DNA of 64,000 bases, from assembly GCA_017443465.1 (NCBI GenBank), contig JAFRXO010000073.1:21869-85868 (forward strand), written 5' to 3'. Within the stretch, counting starts at the first letter, position 1. The number at the start of each line of letters is the position of its first letter. The notes below the pieces were generated by a model. That model was not told the DNA's origin. It saw nothing but the letters and a program-made list of their open reading frames with translations, and did no database searches. This document shows positions 8,270 through 17,323 of this stretch, in pieces. This DNA is from Bacteroidales bacterium (lineage in GTDB: Bacteria; Bacteroidota; Bacteroidia; Bacteroidales; UBA932). Both the position numbers and the translations under genes were made by a program.

Positions 8270-10660
8270 ATGTTAAAGAAATATTTCCTTTCAATATGCG
8301 CCATCTTCTTCATGGCGCATATCGCCTTTTTATCTGTTGCCTCCGCAGCGCAGGCCGACAGAAAGACCCTCCCCGACGGGACATATGTAGAGGCCCTCAC
8401 TCCCTGTGACCTCTCCCTCAACGTTGTTGACGGTGTCCTCAAGGAAATCACCGTGAAGGTGCCGGATGAATCCACCAAAGTAGTGGAACTTCTGAGCAAC
8501 AAGGCCCTTCACACCCCTGTGGATTTCGTGACCACAATCTGGGACGACGCCAAGCAGCAGGAGAAACTGATAGTCCGTATAGTCAATCCCGGCGGAATGG
8601 CTTACACTACCCGCACCTTTGCCATAATGGACGGTCCCATCACAAGCGACAAGGAATTCTACGAGAAGGTCCTGAACCTTTTCTACCCGGGACTCGAAGA
8701 AGTCCGCCGCGCCGTGAATTCAAAGGACTACGCCGCCGCGCAGAAAGCATATGTAAAGTATCTCAAGACGCGAAAGACCCCCGTCTGGTCATTCGACTGG
8801 AGGGACTTCGACAAGGCTTCTTCGCGCGATGCCGGTTATGACACCTCCGCGGCCGACAAGATAGCGGGCAACCTGCTTTCCAGCTGCAGCGTACCCTACC
8901 AGTTCGGGAACCACATCGACTGGGCGATCAACCCGACCAAGCCCTATTACATGGAATGGACCTGGCAGCTGAGCCGCCATCCTTTCTGGAACACCCTCGG
9001 GCAGGCCTACTGGGCTACCGGTGATGAGAAATACGCCAAGGCTTTCGTCAGGCAGTTGCGTGGCTGGATCATCGACAACCCGCTCCCCGACAATTCCGCC
9101 AACATAGACTATTCGCGTTGGAGAACCATAGAGACCGGAATCCGTTCGGCCGGAGTATGGCCCATTTCGTTCTTCCGCTTCCTGGGTTCCCCCTCTTTCG
9201 ACGACGAGTCTATCGTAATGATGGTCAAGTCCTTCTATGAGCATGGAGTTCATCTGGAGAAATTCCCGTCAGGCGGCGGAAACTGGCTGACGATGGAGAT
9301 GAACGGACTGTATCACATCGCTGTCATCTTCCCCGAGTTCATTGCCTCCCAGAGATGGGAGAAACTTGCCGGCGACAAGCTCTATGCCGAGCAGAAGATC
9401 CAGTTCCTTCCTGACGGAGCACAGGTAGAGCTCGCTCCGGGTTATCACGGAGTCAGCGTCAGCAACATGTTCTCCGTGGTACCTTTTGCCAGGATGAACG
9501 ACAGGAAACTTCCCGGCGGCTACATCGACAACTTCGAGCTGATGTACGAGTACTATATGAAGATCGCATTCCCCGACGGAAAGACCCCGGCGGTGAATGA
9601 TTCCGGCTGGGGCGACTGCCGTTCATGGCTGGACAGGGGCCTCGAGAGCTTCCCCGGCAGGAAGGACTTCCAATATGTGGCCACCGAAGGGAAGGAGGGC
9701 ACCGAGCCCGCCTACAAGTCCCTGTGGATGCCCTGGGCCGGCTGGTACATCATGCGTTCCGGCTGGGACAGCAAGGCTCTGCACGCCCATTTCGACGTGG
9801 GGCCGTTCTCCGGCTGGCACTCTCATGAAGACGCGCTTTCTCTCCTTCTGAGCGCATATGGCGACAGGATCCTCTCCGAGTGCGGGACATATGCATATGA
9901 CACATCCGAGTGGAGGGCATATGCCATCTCCGCGCGCGGTCACAATGTAGTCCGCGTTGACGGGAAGGACCAGGAGTGGAGGAAAGCCGGAAGCGGCAAA
10001 TCCTTCGAGAACGAGGAACCCATGGGCAACCGCTGGATCACAAATGACAAATTCGATTTCGGAGTGGGCTGGTACCGTACCGGATATGGTCCCGAGATCG
10101 ATCAGACGGTGTCACAGTACCGTGCCCTTCTCTACCTGAAAGACCGCTGCTGGCTGATGTTCGACATGTTCCTTCCGAAGGACAAGGCAAAGCACACATA
10201 TGAGACATCATTCCATCTGAACGAGGCCGAGGCCGAGGTCAAGTCCGGGCTCCAGGCGGTAGTCGGGACCCATGAGGGAGTCGCCAACCTGGCGATAGTT
10301 CCGCTCAATTCCAAGGGATTGGATGTGAACGTAGTATGCGGACAGGAGACTCCTGAGGTCCTGGGATGGATCCATGACGAGAGGTGCGGGGCATATGGCT
10401 GTCGTCCGGTGGCTACCCCGATCTACAAGCGTGAAGTCGCCGGCCAGTGGGTCGAGCCATATCTTCTCTATCCGGTGAAGGCTGGGGAGGAGTTCCCGGT
10501 CGCATCGGTGAAGGCCAAGGGCGCCGGTCGCTACTTAGTCACCTTCAAGGACGGAACCCGTATCACCGTTAACCTGACTGCAGGAGCCGAATCCCTCGGG
10601 ACCCTGTCCTATACGATAAAGGGCGGCAAGGGCGCTCCCGTTTCAGCCAAGGTCCTGTAA
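8270..10660 (+). CDS. Heparinase II/III-family polysaccharide lyase, paralogue A
   Basis: A 796-residue protein starting at the ATG at 8270, directly followed by a signal peptide (about residues 1-26). A small N-terminal beta domain (about 30-120) precedes an alpha/alpha barrel (about 130-400) and a C-terminal beta-sandwich with HSHED at 517-521. The EMNGLYHIAVIFPEF (343-357) and GYHGVS segments resemble the catalytic region of PL12 heparin/heparan lyases. It probably cleaves uronate-containing polysaccharide by beta-elimination in the periplasm or outside the cell. It is the first of three paralogues in this operon, only 5 bp after eda. The precise PL family and substrate are uncertain; alginate and other uronans are alternatives. 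Confidence 0.78.
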   Translation: MLKKYFLSICAIFFMAHIAFLSVASAAQADRKTLPDGTYVEALTPCDLSLNVVDGVLKEITVKVPDESTKVVELLSNKALHTPVDFVTTIWDDAKQQEKLIVRIVNPGGMAYTTRTFAIMDGPITSDKEFYEKVLNLFYPGLEEVRRAVNSKDYAAAQKAYVKYLKTRKTPVWSFDWRDFDKASSRDAGYDTSAADKIAGNLLSSCSVPYQFGNHIDWAINPTKPYYMEWTWQLSRHPFWNTLGQAYWATGDEKYAKAFVRQLRGWIIDNPLPDNSANIDYSRWRTIETGIRSAGVWPISFFRFLGSPSFDDESIVMMVKSFYEHGVHLEKFPSGGGNWLTMEMNGLYHIAVIFPEFIASQRWEKLAGDKLYAEQKIQFLPDGAQVELAPGYHGVSVSNMFSVVPFARMNDRKLPGGYIDNFELMYEYYMKIAFPDGKTPAVNDSGWGDCRSWLDRGLESFPGRKDFQYVATEGKEGTEPAYKSLWMPWAGWYIMRSGWDSKALHAHFDVGPFSGWHSHEDALSLLLSAYGDRILSECGTYAYDTSEWRAYAISARGHNVVRVDGKDQEWRKAGSGKSFENEEPMGNRWITNDKFDFGVGWYRTGYGPEIDQTVSQYRALLYLKDRCWLMFDMFLPKDKAKHTYETSFHLNEAEAEVKSGLQAVVGTHEGVANLAIVPLNSKGLDVNVVCGQETPEVLGWIHDERCGAYGCRPVATPIYKREVAGQWVEPYLLYPVKAGEEFPVASVKAKGAGRYLVTFKDGTRITVNLTAGAESLGTLSYTIKGGKGAPVSAKVL

Positions 10661-10696
10661 ACAGCCTCAGGGCGGCATTTTAACCGCATATCCGTG

Positions 10697-12325
10697 ATGA
10701 GAAAGTTATTGACATTAGCTTTGATCCTTTCCCTTGGAGCCGGTTGCGTCCGGGAGAGCAAGACGTTGACATCGACTGTAAACGTGCCAAATGTCCCGGT
10801 ACTTGCCCTCAAGGACATGAACAGGATCGCCACGGTCGGAATAGCCGCTCCTGAAGGGTTTCAATATTCCTTGAAAGCCGTCGAGGTGGATCTCTCTGCC
10901 TCCGCAGGTATGGGAGATGTACGCAAGGTGGCAGTCCTGAGCGGTGATGGAACTGTCGCTGAGGCAGACCTTATGACTGATGCCCGCGTGAAGGTTGCCA
11001 GGCTCCAGTTTGAAGCCCCGCTTGAAGGGCCGGTGACAGACCTTGCCATCGGCCTGGTGACTGCGGATGAGGTGGATCTCGACAACAAGATCACCCTCAA
11101 GGGGATCAAACTGCTGACTTCGGACGGGAAGGTGACTGTGGATTGCTCCGGAGCACCTGTCTTGAGGACCGCGATAGCCCTCCGGCAGAACGGGCAGGAC
11201 GGGGTCGACAACTGCAGGATCCCCGGACTTGCCATCACTCCAAAAGGGACGATCATAGCGATATATGATGCCCGCCGGGACCGTAACCGCGACCTTCAGG
11301 GAGACATAGACATATGCTACAACCGAAGCACTGACGGCGGGAGGACATGGTCCGAAATGAAGGTTGCCATGGACATGGGAGAGTGGGGAGGACTGCCTCA
11401 GAAATACAACGGAGTAAGCGATCCCTGCATCCTCGTGGATGAGAATACGGGCGACATCTACATTTCCGCGTGTTGGATGCACGGAGTAATAGATGAAAAG
11501 ACCGGGAAATGGATCGAGGGTCTGACAGCAGAGTCTACAGCATGGAACCACCAGTGGCGTACTAACGGGACCCATCCGGGCTACGATGTCAAGCAGAGTT
11601 CCCAGTGGATGGTAGTGAAAAGTACGGACGACGGCCTGACCTGGAGCGCTCCTGTGAATTGTACACGTCAGGTCAAGCCTGAGGAGTATTGCCTTACGAT
11701 CAACGCTCCCGGTGCGGGTATTACCCTCAATGACGGCACATTGGTCTTCCCAGGCCAGGGAAGGCGCGAAGACGCCAGCAGTTTCTCTACGCTCATTTAC
11801 AGCAAGGACGGCGGAAAGACCTGGCAGTCAGGTAAACCGGTTTTCGATGACCATTCAATCCATTGCAACGAATGCATGTGCGTCCAGCTTGCTGACGGGT
11901 CTATAATGCTCAATATGCGCTCGGGTAAGAACCGCGGGAACCACGAAGAGAACGGCCGTTTGGTCGCTGTAACGAAAGACCTCGGCCAGACATGGGAGAT
12001 CCATCCGACTTCGGGCCATGTCCTGACCGAACCCACATGCCAGGGTTCGATCCTCAAGCATATGTACAGGCAGGCGGACGGCAGCGAGAAGGAACTGCTG
12101 TTATTCTTCAATCCGAATGATCCTGACAAGAGGGTCCATCATTCGATCCGCTGCAGTTTTGACGAGGGAATGACCTGGCCTGCGGTCCTGGAGGTGGACG
12201 AAGGCCAGGGGGCGGGCTATTCCTGCATGATTTCCGTGGACAACGAAACCATCGGGGTCATTTACGAAGGCAGCGGCGCCAATCTCGTGTACCAGCAGAT
12301 AAAGATTTCAGACATAATTAATTAA
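10697..12325 (+). CDS. Sialidase-like lipoprotein (GH33)
   Basis: A 542-residue protein from the ATG at 10697 (a GTG one codon upstream is an alternative). A lipobox LGAGC puts the lipidated cysteine at residue 17, so it is membrane anchored. The N-terminal 20-160 region is a beta domain as found before many bacterial sialidases. RIPG is at 174-177, and four Asp-boxes (STDGGRTW, STDDGLTW, SKDGGKTW, SFDEGMTW) mark a six-bladed propeller. It likely releases terminal sialic acid. It sits between hepA and hepB in the uronate operon, 36 bp and 6 bp from its neighbours. BNR-repeat relatives that are not sialidases exist, so the substrate is an inference. Confidence 0.82.
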   Translation: MRKLLTLALILSLGAGCVRESKTLTSTVNVPNVPVLALKDMNRIATVGIAAPEGFQYSLKAVEVDLSASAGMGDVRKVAVLSGDGTVAEADLMTDARVKVARLQFEAPLEGPVTDLAIGLVTADEVDLDNKITLKGIKLLTSDGKVTVDCSGAPVLRTAIALRQNGQDGVDNCRIPGLAITPKGTIIAIYDARRDRNRDLQGDIDICYNRSTDGGRTWSEMKVAMDMGEWGGLPQKYNGVSDPCILVDENTGDIYISACWMHGVIDEKTGKWIEGLTAESTAWNHQWRTNGTHPGYDVKQSSQWMVVKSTDDGLTWSAPVNCTRQVKPEEYCLTINAPGAGITLNDGTLVFPGQGRREDASSFSTLIYSKDGGKTWQSGKPVFDDHSIHCNECMCVQLADGSIMLNMRSGKNRGNHEENGRLVAVTKDLGQTWEIHPTSGHVLTEPTCQGSILKHMYRQADGSEKELLLFFNPNDPDKRVHHSIRCSFDEGMTWPAVLEVDEGQGAGYSCMISVDNETIGVIYEGSGANLVYQQIKISDIIN

Positions 12326-12331
12326 CCACAT

Positions 12332-14734
12332 ATGAAAAGATTCCTAGTTATCCTGGCGGCAGCCACGATGTCACTGTTCCCACTCACCGTGGCAGGGCAG
12401 AACATGCTTTCCCTGTCTTTCGGGAAGGGAGGCAAGTTCAACATTCCGGGAAACACCTGGATTGAATCCAAGACTCCCTGCCTTCTCGAGATAACCATGG
12501 AGGGAGACAGGATTAGCGAGATCGCCGTCTATCCCAAGGATGCCTCGACGAAGGAAGTTGAGCTGATAACCAACAAACCGCTCCATATGGCCGACAACCG
12601 TGTCACTACCATATGGGATGACGAGACTGGCCAGGAAAGGCTGATAGTCCGTCTCCCGGGCGGGGAGAATCCGGTGGAGAGGTTCAAGATCCAGGACGGC
12701 CCGATTACCAGCGACGAGAAGTTTTTCAGCGAGGTCCTGAACCTGGACTATCCAGGCCTGGAAGACGTCAAGAAGGCCGTTGCGGCGAAGGACTGGGCCG
12801 CGGCCAGGACTGCATATGTGAAATATCTCAAGACCCGCAAGACCCCGATCTGGTTCTTTGACTGGAGAGACTTTGACAAGGCTTCTTCAAGGGATGCATC
12901 GTACGACAGGACAGCGGCAGACAAAATCGCATCCAACCTTCTGGAAAGCTGCCTGGTGCCCTACCAGTACAAGAACCATGTCAACTGGTCCATCAACCCG
13001 ACCGAACCCTATTACGTGGAGTGGACCTGGCAGCTGAGCCGCCACGGCTTCTGGGGCACCCTCGGGAAGGCCTACTGGGCCACCGGTGACGAGAAGTACG
13101 CCAAGGCATTCGTCAGGCAGCTTCGCGGCTGGATCATCGACAATCCTCTTCCCGATTATGCCGCGAACGACCAGTACTCCCGCTGGAGGACCATAGAAAC
13201 CGGCATCAGGACACTTGGCAGCTGGCCGAACGCCTTCTTCCGTTTCCTGGGTTCCCCGTCCTTCGACGACGAATCTATCGTCATGATGGTCAAGTCTTTC
13301 TACGAGCATGGCGTCCATCTGGAGACTTTCCCGTCACGTACCGGCAACTGGCTTACCCATGAGATGAACGGTCTCTACCACACGGCCGTGATCTTCCCCG
13401 AATTCAAAGATTCTCCCAGGTGGGAGGCTTTTTCCGCGAACAAACTCTATGATGAGGAAAAGATCCAGATCTATCCTGACGGAGCCCAGATCGAGCTGAC
13501 TCCCCATTATCATGGAGTCACCCTCTGGAACCTTCTTGGAATCTATCCCGTAGCCAAGATGAACGGGAAGGAACTTCCGGCCGAGTACATCCCCAATCTG
13601 GAGAGGGCATATGAGTACTATGTCAAGATCCGTTTCCCGAACGGCCGCTGCCCGGCCCTGAACGATGCCGACTGGGATGAGAATGCCGATGCGAAACTGA
13701 AAGACGGCCTTTCCTACTTCCCTGACCGCAAGGATTTCCTGTATGCCATGACCGGCGGGACCGAAGGCACCAAGCCTGCTTTCACCTCGGTCTGGATGCC
13801 ATGGGCCGGATGGTACAACATGCGTTCCGGCTTCGATCCCCAGGCTCTCCATGCCCATTTCGAGGTCGGCCCCTTCTCTGCCGGCCACTCCCATGAAGAC
13901 AAGCTGTCTTTGACACTTATGGCATATGGGGACATGCTGATGTCCGAGGGAGGGAACTATCCTTATGACGTGTCCCAGTGGCGCAGATATGTGCTTTCCC
14001 CGCGTGCCCACAATATTTCCAAGGTTGACGGAAAGGAGCAGAACCGCGGTGCACTGCGCAGCAACGACCTGATCCGCTACTCCCGCAAACCCATGACCAA
14101 CAGGTGGATCAGCAATGACAAGTTCGATTTCGGCGAAGGCTGGTACGACGAAGGTTTCGGCCCGAAGAACGACTCGACAGTTACTCAGTACCGTGCACTG
14201 GTCTTCCTGAAAGACAAGTGCTGGCTGCTCTTCGACATATTCACTCCCAAGGACAAGGCCGTCCACAAATACGAATCCACCTTCCATCTGGATTCCCCGG
14301 ACGGCGGCAGGATAGCCGGACTCGGTCCCGCGGTAATGGGCAAGAATCCCGGGCACGCCACCCTGGCCATGGTACCTCTCCATCAGGATGGCCTCGATGT
14401 GACCATTGTGAAAGGACAGGATGAGCCTCAAGAGGTTCAGGGATGGGTACATCGGGTAACCCACAGCTATTCAGTCGATGCGGTGGCCACTCCGGTCTTC
14501 ATGCGTGAGGCTGCAGGACAGGTAGTGGAGCCCTACCTTCTCTGGCCCGTGAAGGCCGGGGAGGAGTGCCCGGTCGCTTCAGTCTCATCGGCAGGCGGAG
14601 GGACTTACACCGTCAACTTCAAGGACGGTTCCGTGATGACCGTCAAACTCAAGGTCTCCGGAAACAGCCTTGGTAAGCTTTCCTATTCGATAAAGGGAGG
14701 AAAGGACGGTTCCGTTTCAGCAAAAGTACTTTAA
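12332..14734 (+). CDS. Heparinase II/III-family polysaccharide lyase, paralogue B
   Basis: An 800-residue secreted protein: signal peptide MKRFLVILAAATMSLFPL and beyond, N-terminal beta domain, alpha/alpha barrel with EMNGLYHTAVIFPEF, and C-terminal beta-sandwich with HSHEDKLSL. It is clearly homologous to the genes at 8270 and 14748 over its whole length, and its signal peptide and final 18 residues are nearly identical to those of the latter, indicating a recent tandem duplication. It lies 6 bp after the sialidase gene and 13 bp before paralogue C. A few active-site-region residues differ from A and C (NRTG/THEMN versus GGGN or KRGN/TMEMN), which may mean different substrate preference. Confidence 0.78.
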   Translation: MKRFLVILAAATMSLFPLTVAGQNMLSLSFGKGGKFNIPGNTWIESKTPCLLEITMEGDRISEIAVYPKDASTKEVELITNKPLHMADNRVTTIWDDETGQERLIVRLPGGENPVERFKIQDGPITSDEKFFSEVLNLDYPGLEDVKKAVAAKDWAAARTAYVKYLKTRKTPIWFFDWRDFDKASSRDASYDRTAADKIASNLLESCLVPYQYKNHVNWSINPTEPYYVEWTWQLSRHGFWGTLGKAYWATGDEKYAKAFVRQLRGWIIDNPLPDYAANDQYSRWRTIETGIRTLGSWPNAFFRFLGSPSFDDESIVMMVKSFYEHGVHLETFPSRTGNWLTHEMNGLYHTAVIFPEFKDSPRWEAFSANKLYDEEKIQIYPDGAQIELTPHYHGVTLWNLLGIYPVAKMNGKELPAEYIPNLERAYEYYVKIRFPNGRCPALNDADWDENADAKLKDGLSYFPDRKDFLYAMTGGTEGTKPAFTSVWMPWAGWYNMRSGFDPQALHAHFEVGPFSAGHSHEDKLSLTLMAYGDMLMSEGGNYPYDVSQWRRYVLSPRAHNISKVDGKEQNRGALRSNDLIRYSRKPMTNRWISNDKFDFGEGWYDEGFGPKNDSTVTQYRALVFLKDKCWLLFDIFTPKDKAVHKYESTFHLDSPDGGRIAGLGPAVMGKNPGHATLAMVPLHQDGLDVTIVKGQDEPQEVQGWVHRVTHSYSVDAVATPVFMREAAGQVVEPYLLWPVKAGEECPVASVSSAGGGTYTVNFKDGSVMTVKLKVSGNSLGKLSYSIKGGKDGSVSAKVL

Positions 14735-14747
14735 TCAAGAACAGCAT

Positions 14748-17171
14748 ATGAAAAGATTCTTAGTCATTCTCTCTGTCGCCGCGATGTCTGCATTCACGCT
14801 GACCGCGGCCGGGCAGGACACTCTTTCACTATCTTTCTGCTCCGGCGGAAAGGCAAACCTCAGGGGGGGAACCTGGATTGAGGCGAAAACCCCGTTCGAC
14901 CTCAAGGTGGTCATGGACGGTGACCAGGTCAGTGAACTTACAGTGTTCCCGAAGGGAGCATCGAACCAGGTCGAATTCGTTACCAACAGGCCATGGCATA
15001 TGGCAAACAACCATGTGACGACGATCTGGGACGACCAGACCGGGACGGAGCGTATCATAGTCCGCGTGCCCAAGGGAAAGATCGTCTCCAAGGACAGTTT
15101 CAAGATCCAGGACGGTCCGATAACCAGTGACGAGAAGTTCTTCAGCGAGGTGCTGAACCTGGACTATCCAGGCCTGGAGGACGTAAAGAAGGCCGTTGCC
15201 GCCAAGGATTGGCTTGGAGCAAGGACCGCATATGTCAAATACATCAAGACCCGTGAAACCCCAAGGTGGTTCTTCGACTGGAAGGATTTCGGGAAAGGAA
15301 AGGAGCAGGCGGAGAGCAGGACCGACCAGGACGGCAGGGTCTATCCGGCCAACATCGAGGTGGCCGACAGGACGGCTGGCAACTATCTGACCAGCTGCAG
15401 CGTACCCTATCAGTTCGGCAGCCATGTCAACTGGTCGATCAATCCGACCCCGCTGGTGTACAACGAGTGGACCTGGCAGCTCAGCCGGCATGCATGGTGG
15501 GAGACACTAGGCTCTACCTACTGGGCTACCAAGGATGAGAAATATGCCAAGGCATTCGTTAGCCAGATGCGCGGTTGGGTCATTGACAATCCGCTCCCGG
15601 ACTATGCCGCCAATGACGCTTTCTCCCGCTGGAGGACCATCGAGACCGGGATCAGGACCCTCGGACACTGGCCGGAGGCCTTCTTCCGCTTCCTGCCTTC
15701 CCCGTCCTTTGACGACGAGTCCATCCTCATGATGGTCAAGTCCTTCTACGAGCATGGAGTGCACCTTTCGGCCTTCCCGTCGAAGAGAGGCAACTGGCTT
15801 ACGATGGAGATGAACGGTCTCTACCATGTCGCCGTGCTGTTCCCGGAATTCAAGGATTCTCCTGAGTGGGAGAAACAATCCTCCGAGACCCTTTACAAAG
15901 AGGAGAACGTCCAGGTCTATCCCGACGGCGCCCAGTTCGAGCTTGCCCCGGGTTACCATGGTGTCAGCCTCAACAGCATACTCGGTCCGTGGAGGCTGGC
16001 AAGACTTAACGGCAAGACCCTCCCGGGGGACTATGTGAAGAACATAGAGAAGATGTATTCATATTTTATGAATATCCGCATGCCTGATGGGATGATGCCG
16101 TCGCTGAATGATTCGGGCTGGGGTCGTGCCGACTCGAAACTGCGTGAGGGGGCAGGCTTTTTCCCTGAGAGGACGGACCTGCTCTATGTCGCGTCTGACG
16201 GAAGTGAAGGCACGAAGCCTTCGTTCACTTCCGTATGGATGCCCTGGGCCGGCTGGTATGTGATGCGTTCCGGATGGGAGCGCGATGCGAAGTACGCCCA
16301 TTTCGAGGTCGGACCCTATTCCGCCGGACATTCCCACGAGGACAAGCTGTCGCTTATCCTTTCAGCATATGGCGACAGGATCCTGACCGAAGGCGGAACA
16401 TATGCATATGATGTGTCCCAGTGGCGTACATATGCCCTTTCCGCCCGCGCCCATAACCTTACCCGCGTTGACGGGATGGACCAGAACAGGCGCAGTATCG
16501 CGAATAAGGACGGGGTCCGCATAGTAAGCGAGCCGCTGGCGAACCGCTGGAAGACAAACCCGAAGTTCGATTTCGGCGAGGGCTGGTACAATGAGGGATT
16601 CGGCCCGAAGAATGATTCCACCGTGACCCAGTACCGTGCCCTGGTCTTCCTGAAGGACCGCTGCTGGCTGCTCTTCGATGTGTTCTCTCCTGCCGACGAT
16701 GCTACCCACACCTATGAGACATCCTTCCACCTGAATGCTCCGGAGGCCGCCATGGACGAGAAGCTCCAGGCAGTGACCGGCGTCAAAGACGGGTCTGCAG
16801 TGCTTTCCATCGTACCGCTGAGAAAGGGAACAAGTGTGCAGGTCATTACTGGCCAGGAGGTTCCTGAAGTTCAGGGCTGGGTGCATGACGAATCTTGCGA
16901 GACATATGAGGACCGCCCGGTCGCGACCCCGATATTCAGACGGGAAGCAAAGGGCCAGTGGGTTGAGCCTTACCTGCTCTATCCGCTCAAGGCCGGTGAG
17001 GAGAGCCCCGTTGCCTCGGTCGCTTCTGCGGGCGAGGGAACTTACGCCGTCAGCTTCAAGGATGGTTCCGTGATGACCGTGAAGTTGAAAGTCTCCGGAG
17101 GCAGCCTGCAGAAACTCTCCTACTCCATCAAGGGCGGGAAAGACGGTTCAGTTTCCGCAAAGGTCCTGTAG
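14748..17171 (+). CDS. Heparinase II/III-family polysaccharide lyase, paralogue C
   Basis: An 807-residue secreted lyase-like protein and the last gene of the exuT run. Domain order is as in paralogues A and B, with the EMNGLYHVAVLFPEF and HSHEDKLSL segments kept. It has about 11 extra residues near position 185 (GKEQAESRTDQDGRVYP region) before the conserved DRTAGNYL segment. The last 18 residues match paralogue B exactly. A long inverted-repeat element (17190-17315) lies directly downstream, before the convergent C69 gene, and may end transcription. Which uronan it cleaves is unknown. Confidence 0.78.
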   Translation: MKRFLVILSVAAMSAFTLTAAGQDTLSLSFCSGGKANLRGGTWIEAKTPFDLKVVMDGDQVSELTVFPKGASNQVEFVTNRPWHMANNHVTTIWDDQTGTERIIVRVPKGKIVSKDSFKIQDGPITSDEKFFSEVLNLDYPGLEDVKKAVAAKDWLGARTAYVKYIKTRETPRWFFDWKDFGKGKEQAESRTDQDGRVYPANIEVADRTAGNYLTSCSVPYQFGSHVNWSINPTPLVYNEWTWQLSRHAWWETLGSTYWATKDEKYAKAFVSQMRGWVIDNPLPDYAANDAFSRWRTIETGIRTLGHWPEAFFRFLPSPSFDDESILMMVKSFYEHGVHLSAFPSKRGNWLTMEMNGLYHVAVLFPEFKDSPEWEKQSSETLYKEENVQVYPDGAQFELAPGYHGVSLNSILGPWRLARLNGKTLPGDYVKNIEKMYSYFMNIRMPDGMMPSLNDSGWGRADSKLREGAGFFPERTDLLYVASDGSEGTKPSFTSVWMPWAGWYVMRSGWERDAKYAHFEVGPYSAGHSHEDKLSLILSAYGDRILTEGGTYAYDVSQWRTYALSARAHNLTRVDGMDQNRRSIANKDGVRIVSEPLANRWKTNPKFDFGEGWYNEGFGPKNDSTVTQYRALVFLKDRCWLLFDVFSPADDATHTYETSFHLNAPEAAMDEKLQAVTGVKDGSAVLSIVPLRKGTSVQVITGQEVPEVQGWVHDESCETYEDRPVATPIFRREAKGQWVEPYLLYPLKAGEESPVASVASAGEGTYAVSFKDGSVMTVKLKVSGGSLQKLSYSIKGGKDGSVSAKVL

Positions 17172-17189
17172 CTTATATGTAGCTTGTCG

Positions 17190-17315
17190 CGCTTTGGGGG
17201 CAGTTAGCCCTGCAAACCCGTGGTCGCCCGTGACCTCGTGAACGGGGGAACCGCCGCTAGCGGCGGTGGGATGGAGCGAAGCGGAAGGTTTGCAGGGCTA
17301 ACTGCCCCCAAAGCG
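17190..17315. repeat. Long inverted-repeat element, copy 1
   Basis: The 29-nt arms (17190-17218 and 17287-17315) are perfectly complementary and enclose a 68-nt core. The core contains CCCGTGGTCGCCC, a GC-rich hairpin CCGCCGCTAGCGGCGG and GATGGAGCGAAGCGG. The core is shared with copies at 52314-52447 and 62536-62644, in the same orientation, whereas the arms differ between copies but remain self-complementary. It fills most of the gap between convergent genes. It may act as a bidirectional terminator, a structured RNA or a small palindromic mobile repeat; no target-site duplication is obvious. Confidence 0.85.
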
Positions 17316-17323
17316 TAATTGAA

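Noticed and set aside
13334-14464. 376-codon minus-strand frame inside heparinase paralogue B
   Set aside because: Antisense shadow, with related shadow frames at the same relative place in paralogues A and C, as expected from homology of the sense strand.
17190-17315. Inverted-repeat element read as a CRISPR, tRNA or simple Rho-independent terminator
   Set aside because: No tandem repeat-spacer pattern, no cloverleaf, and stems of about 29 nt with a structured core and no T-tract go well beyond an ordinary terminator.
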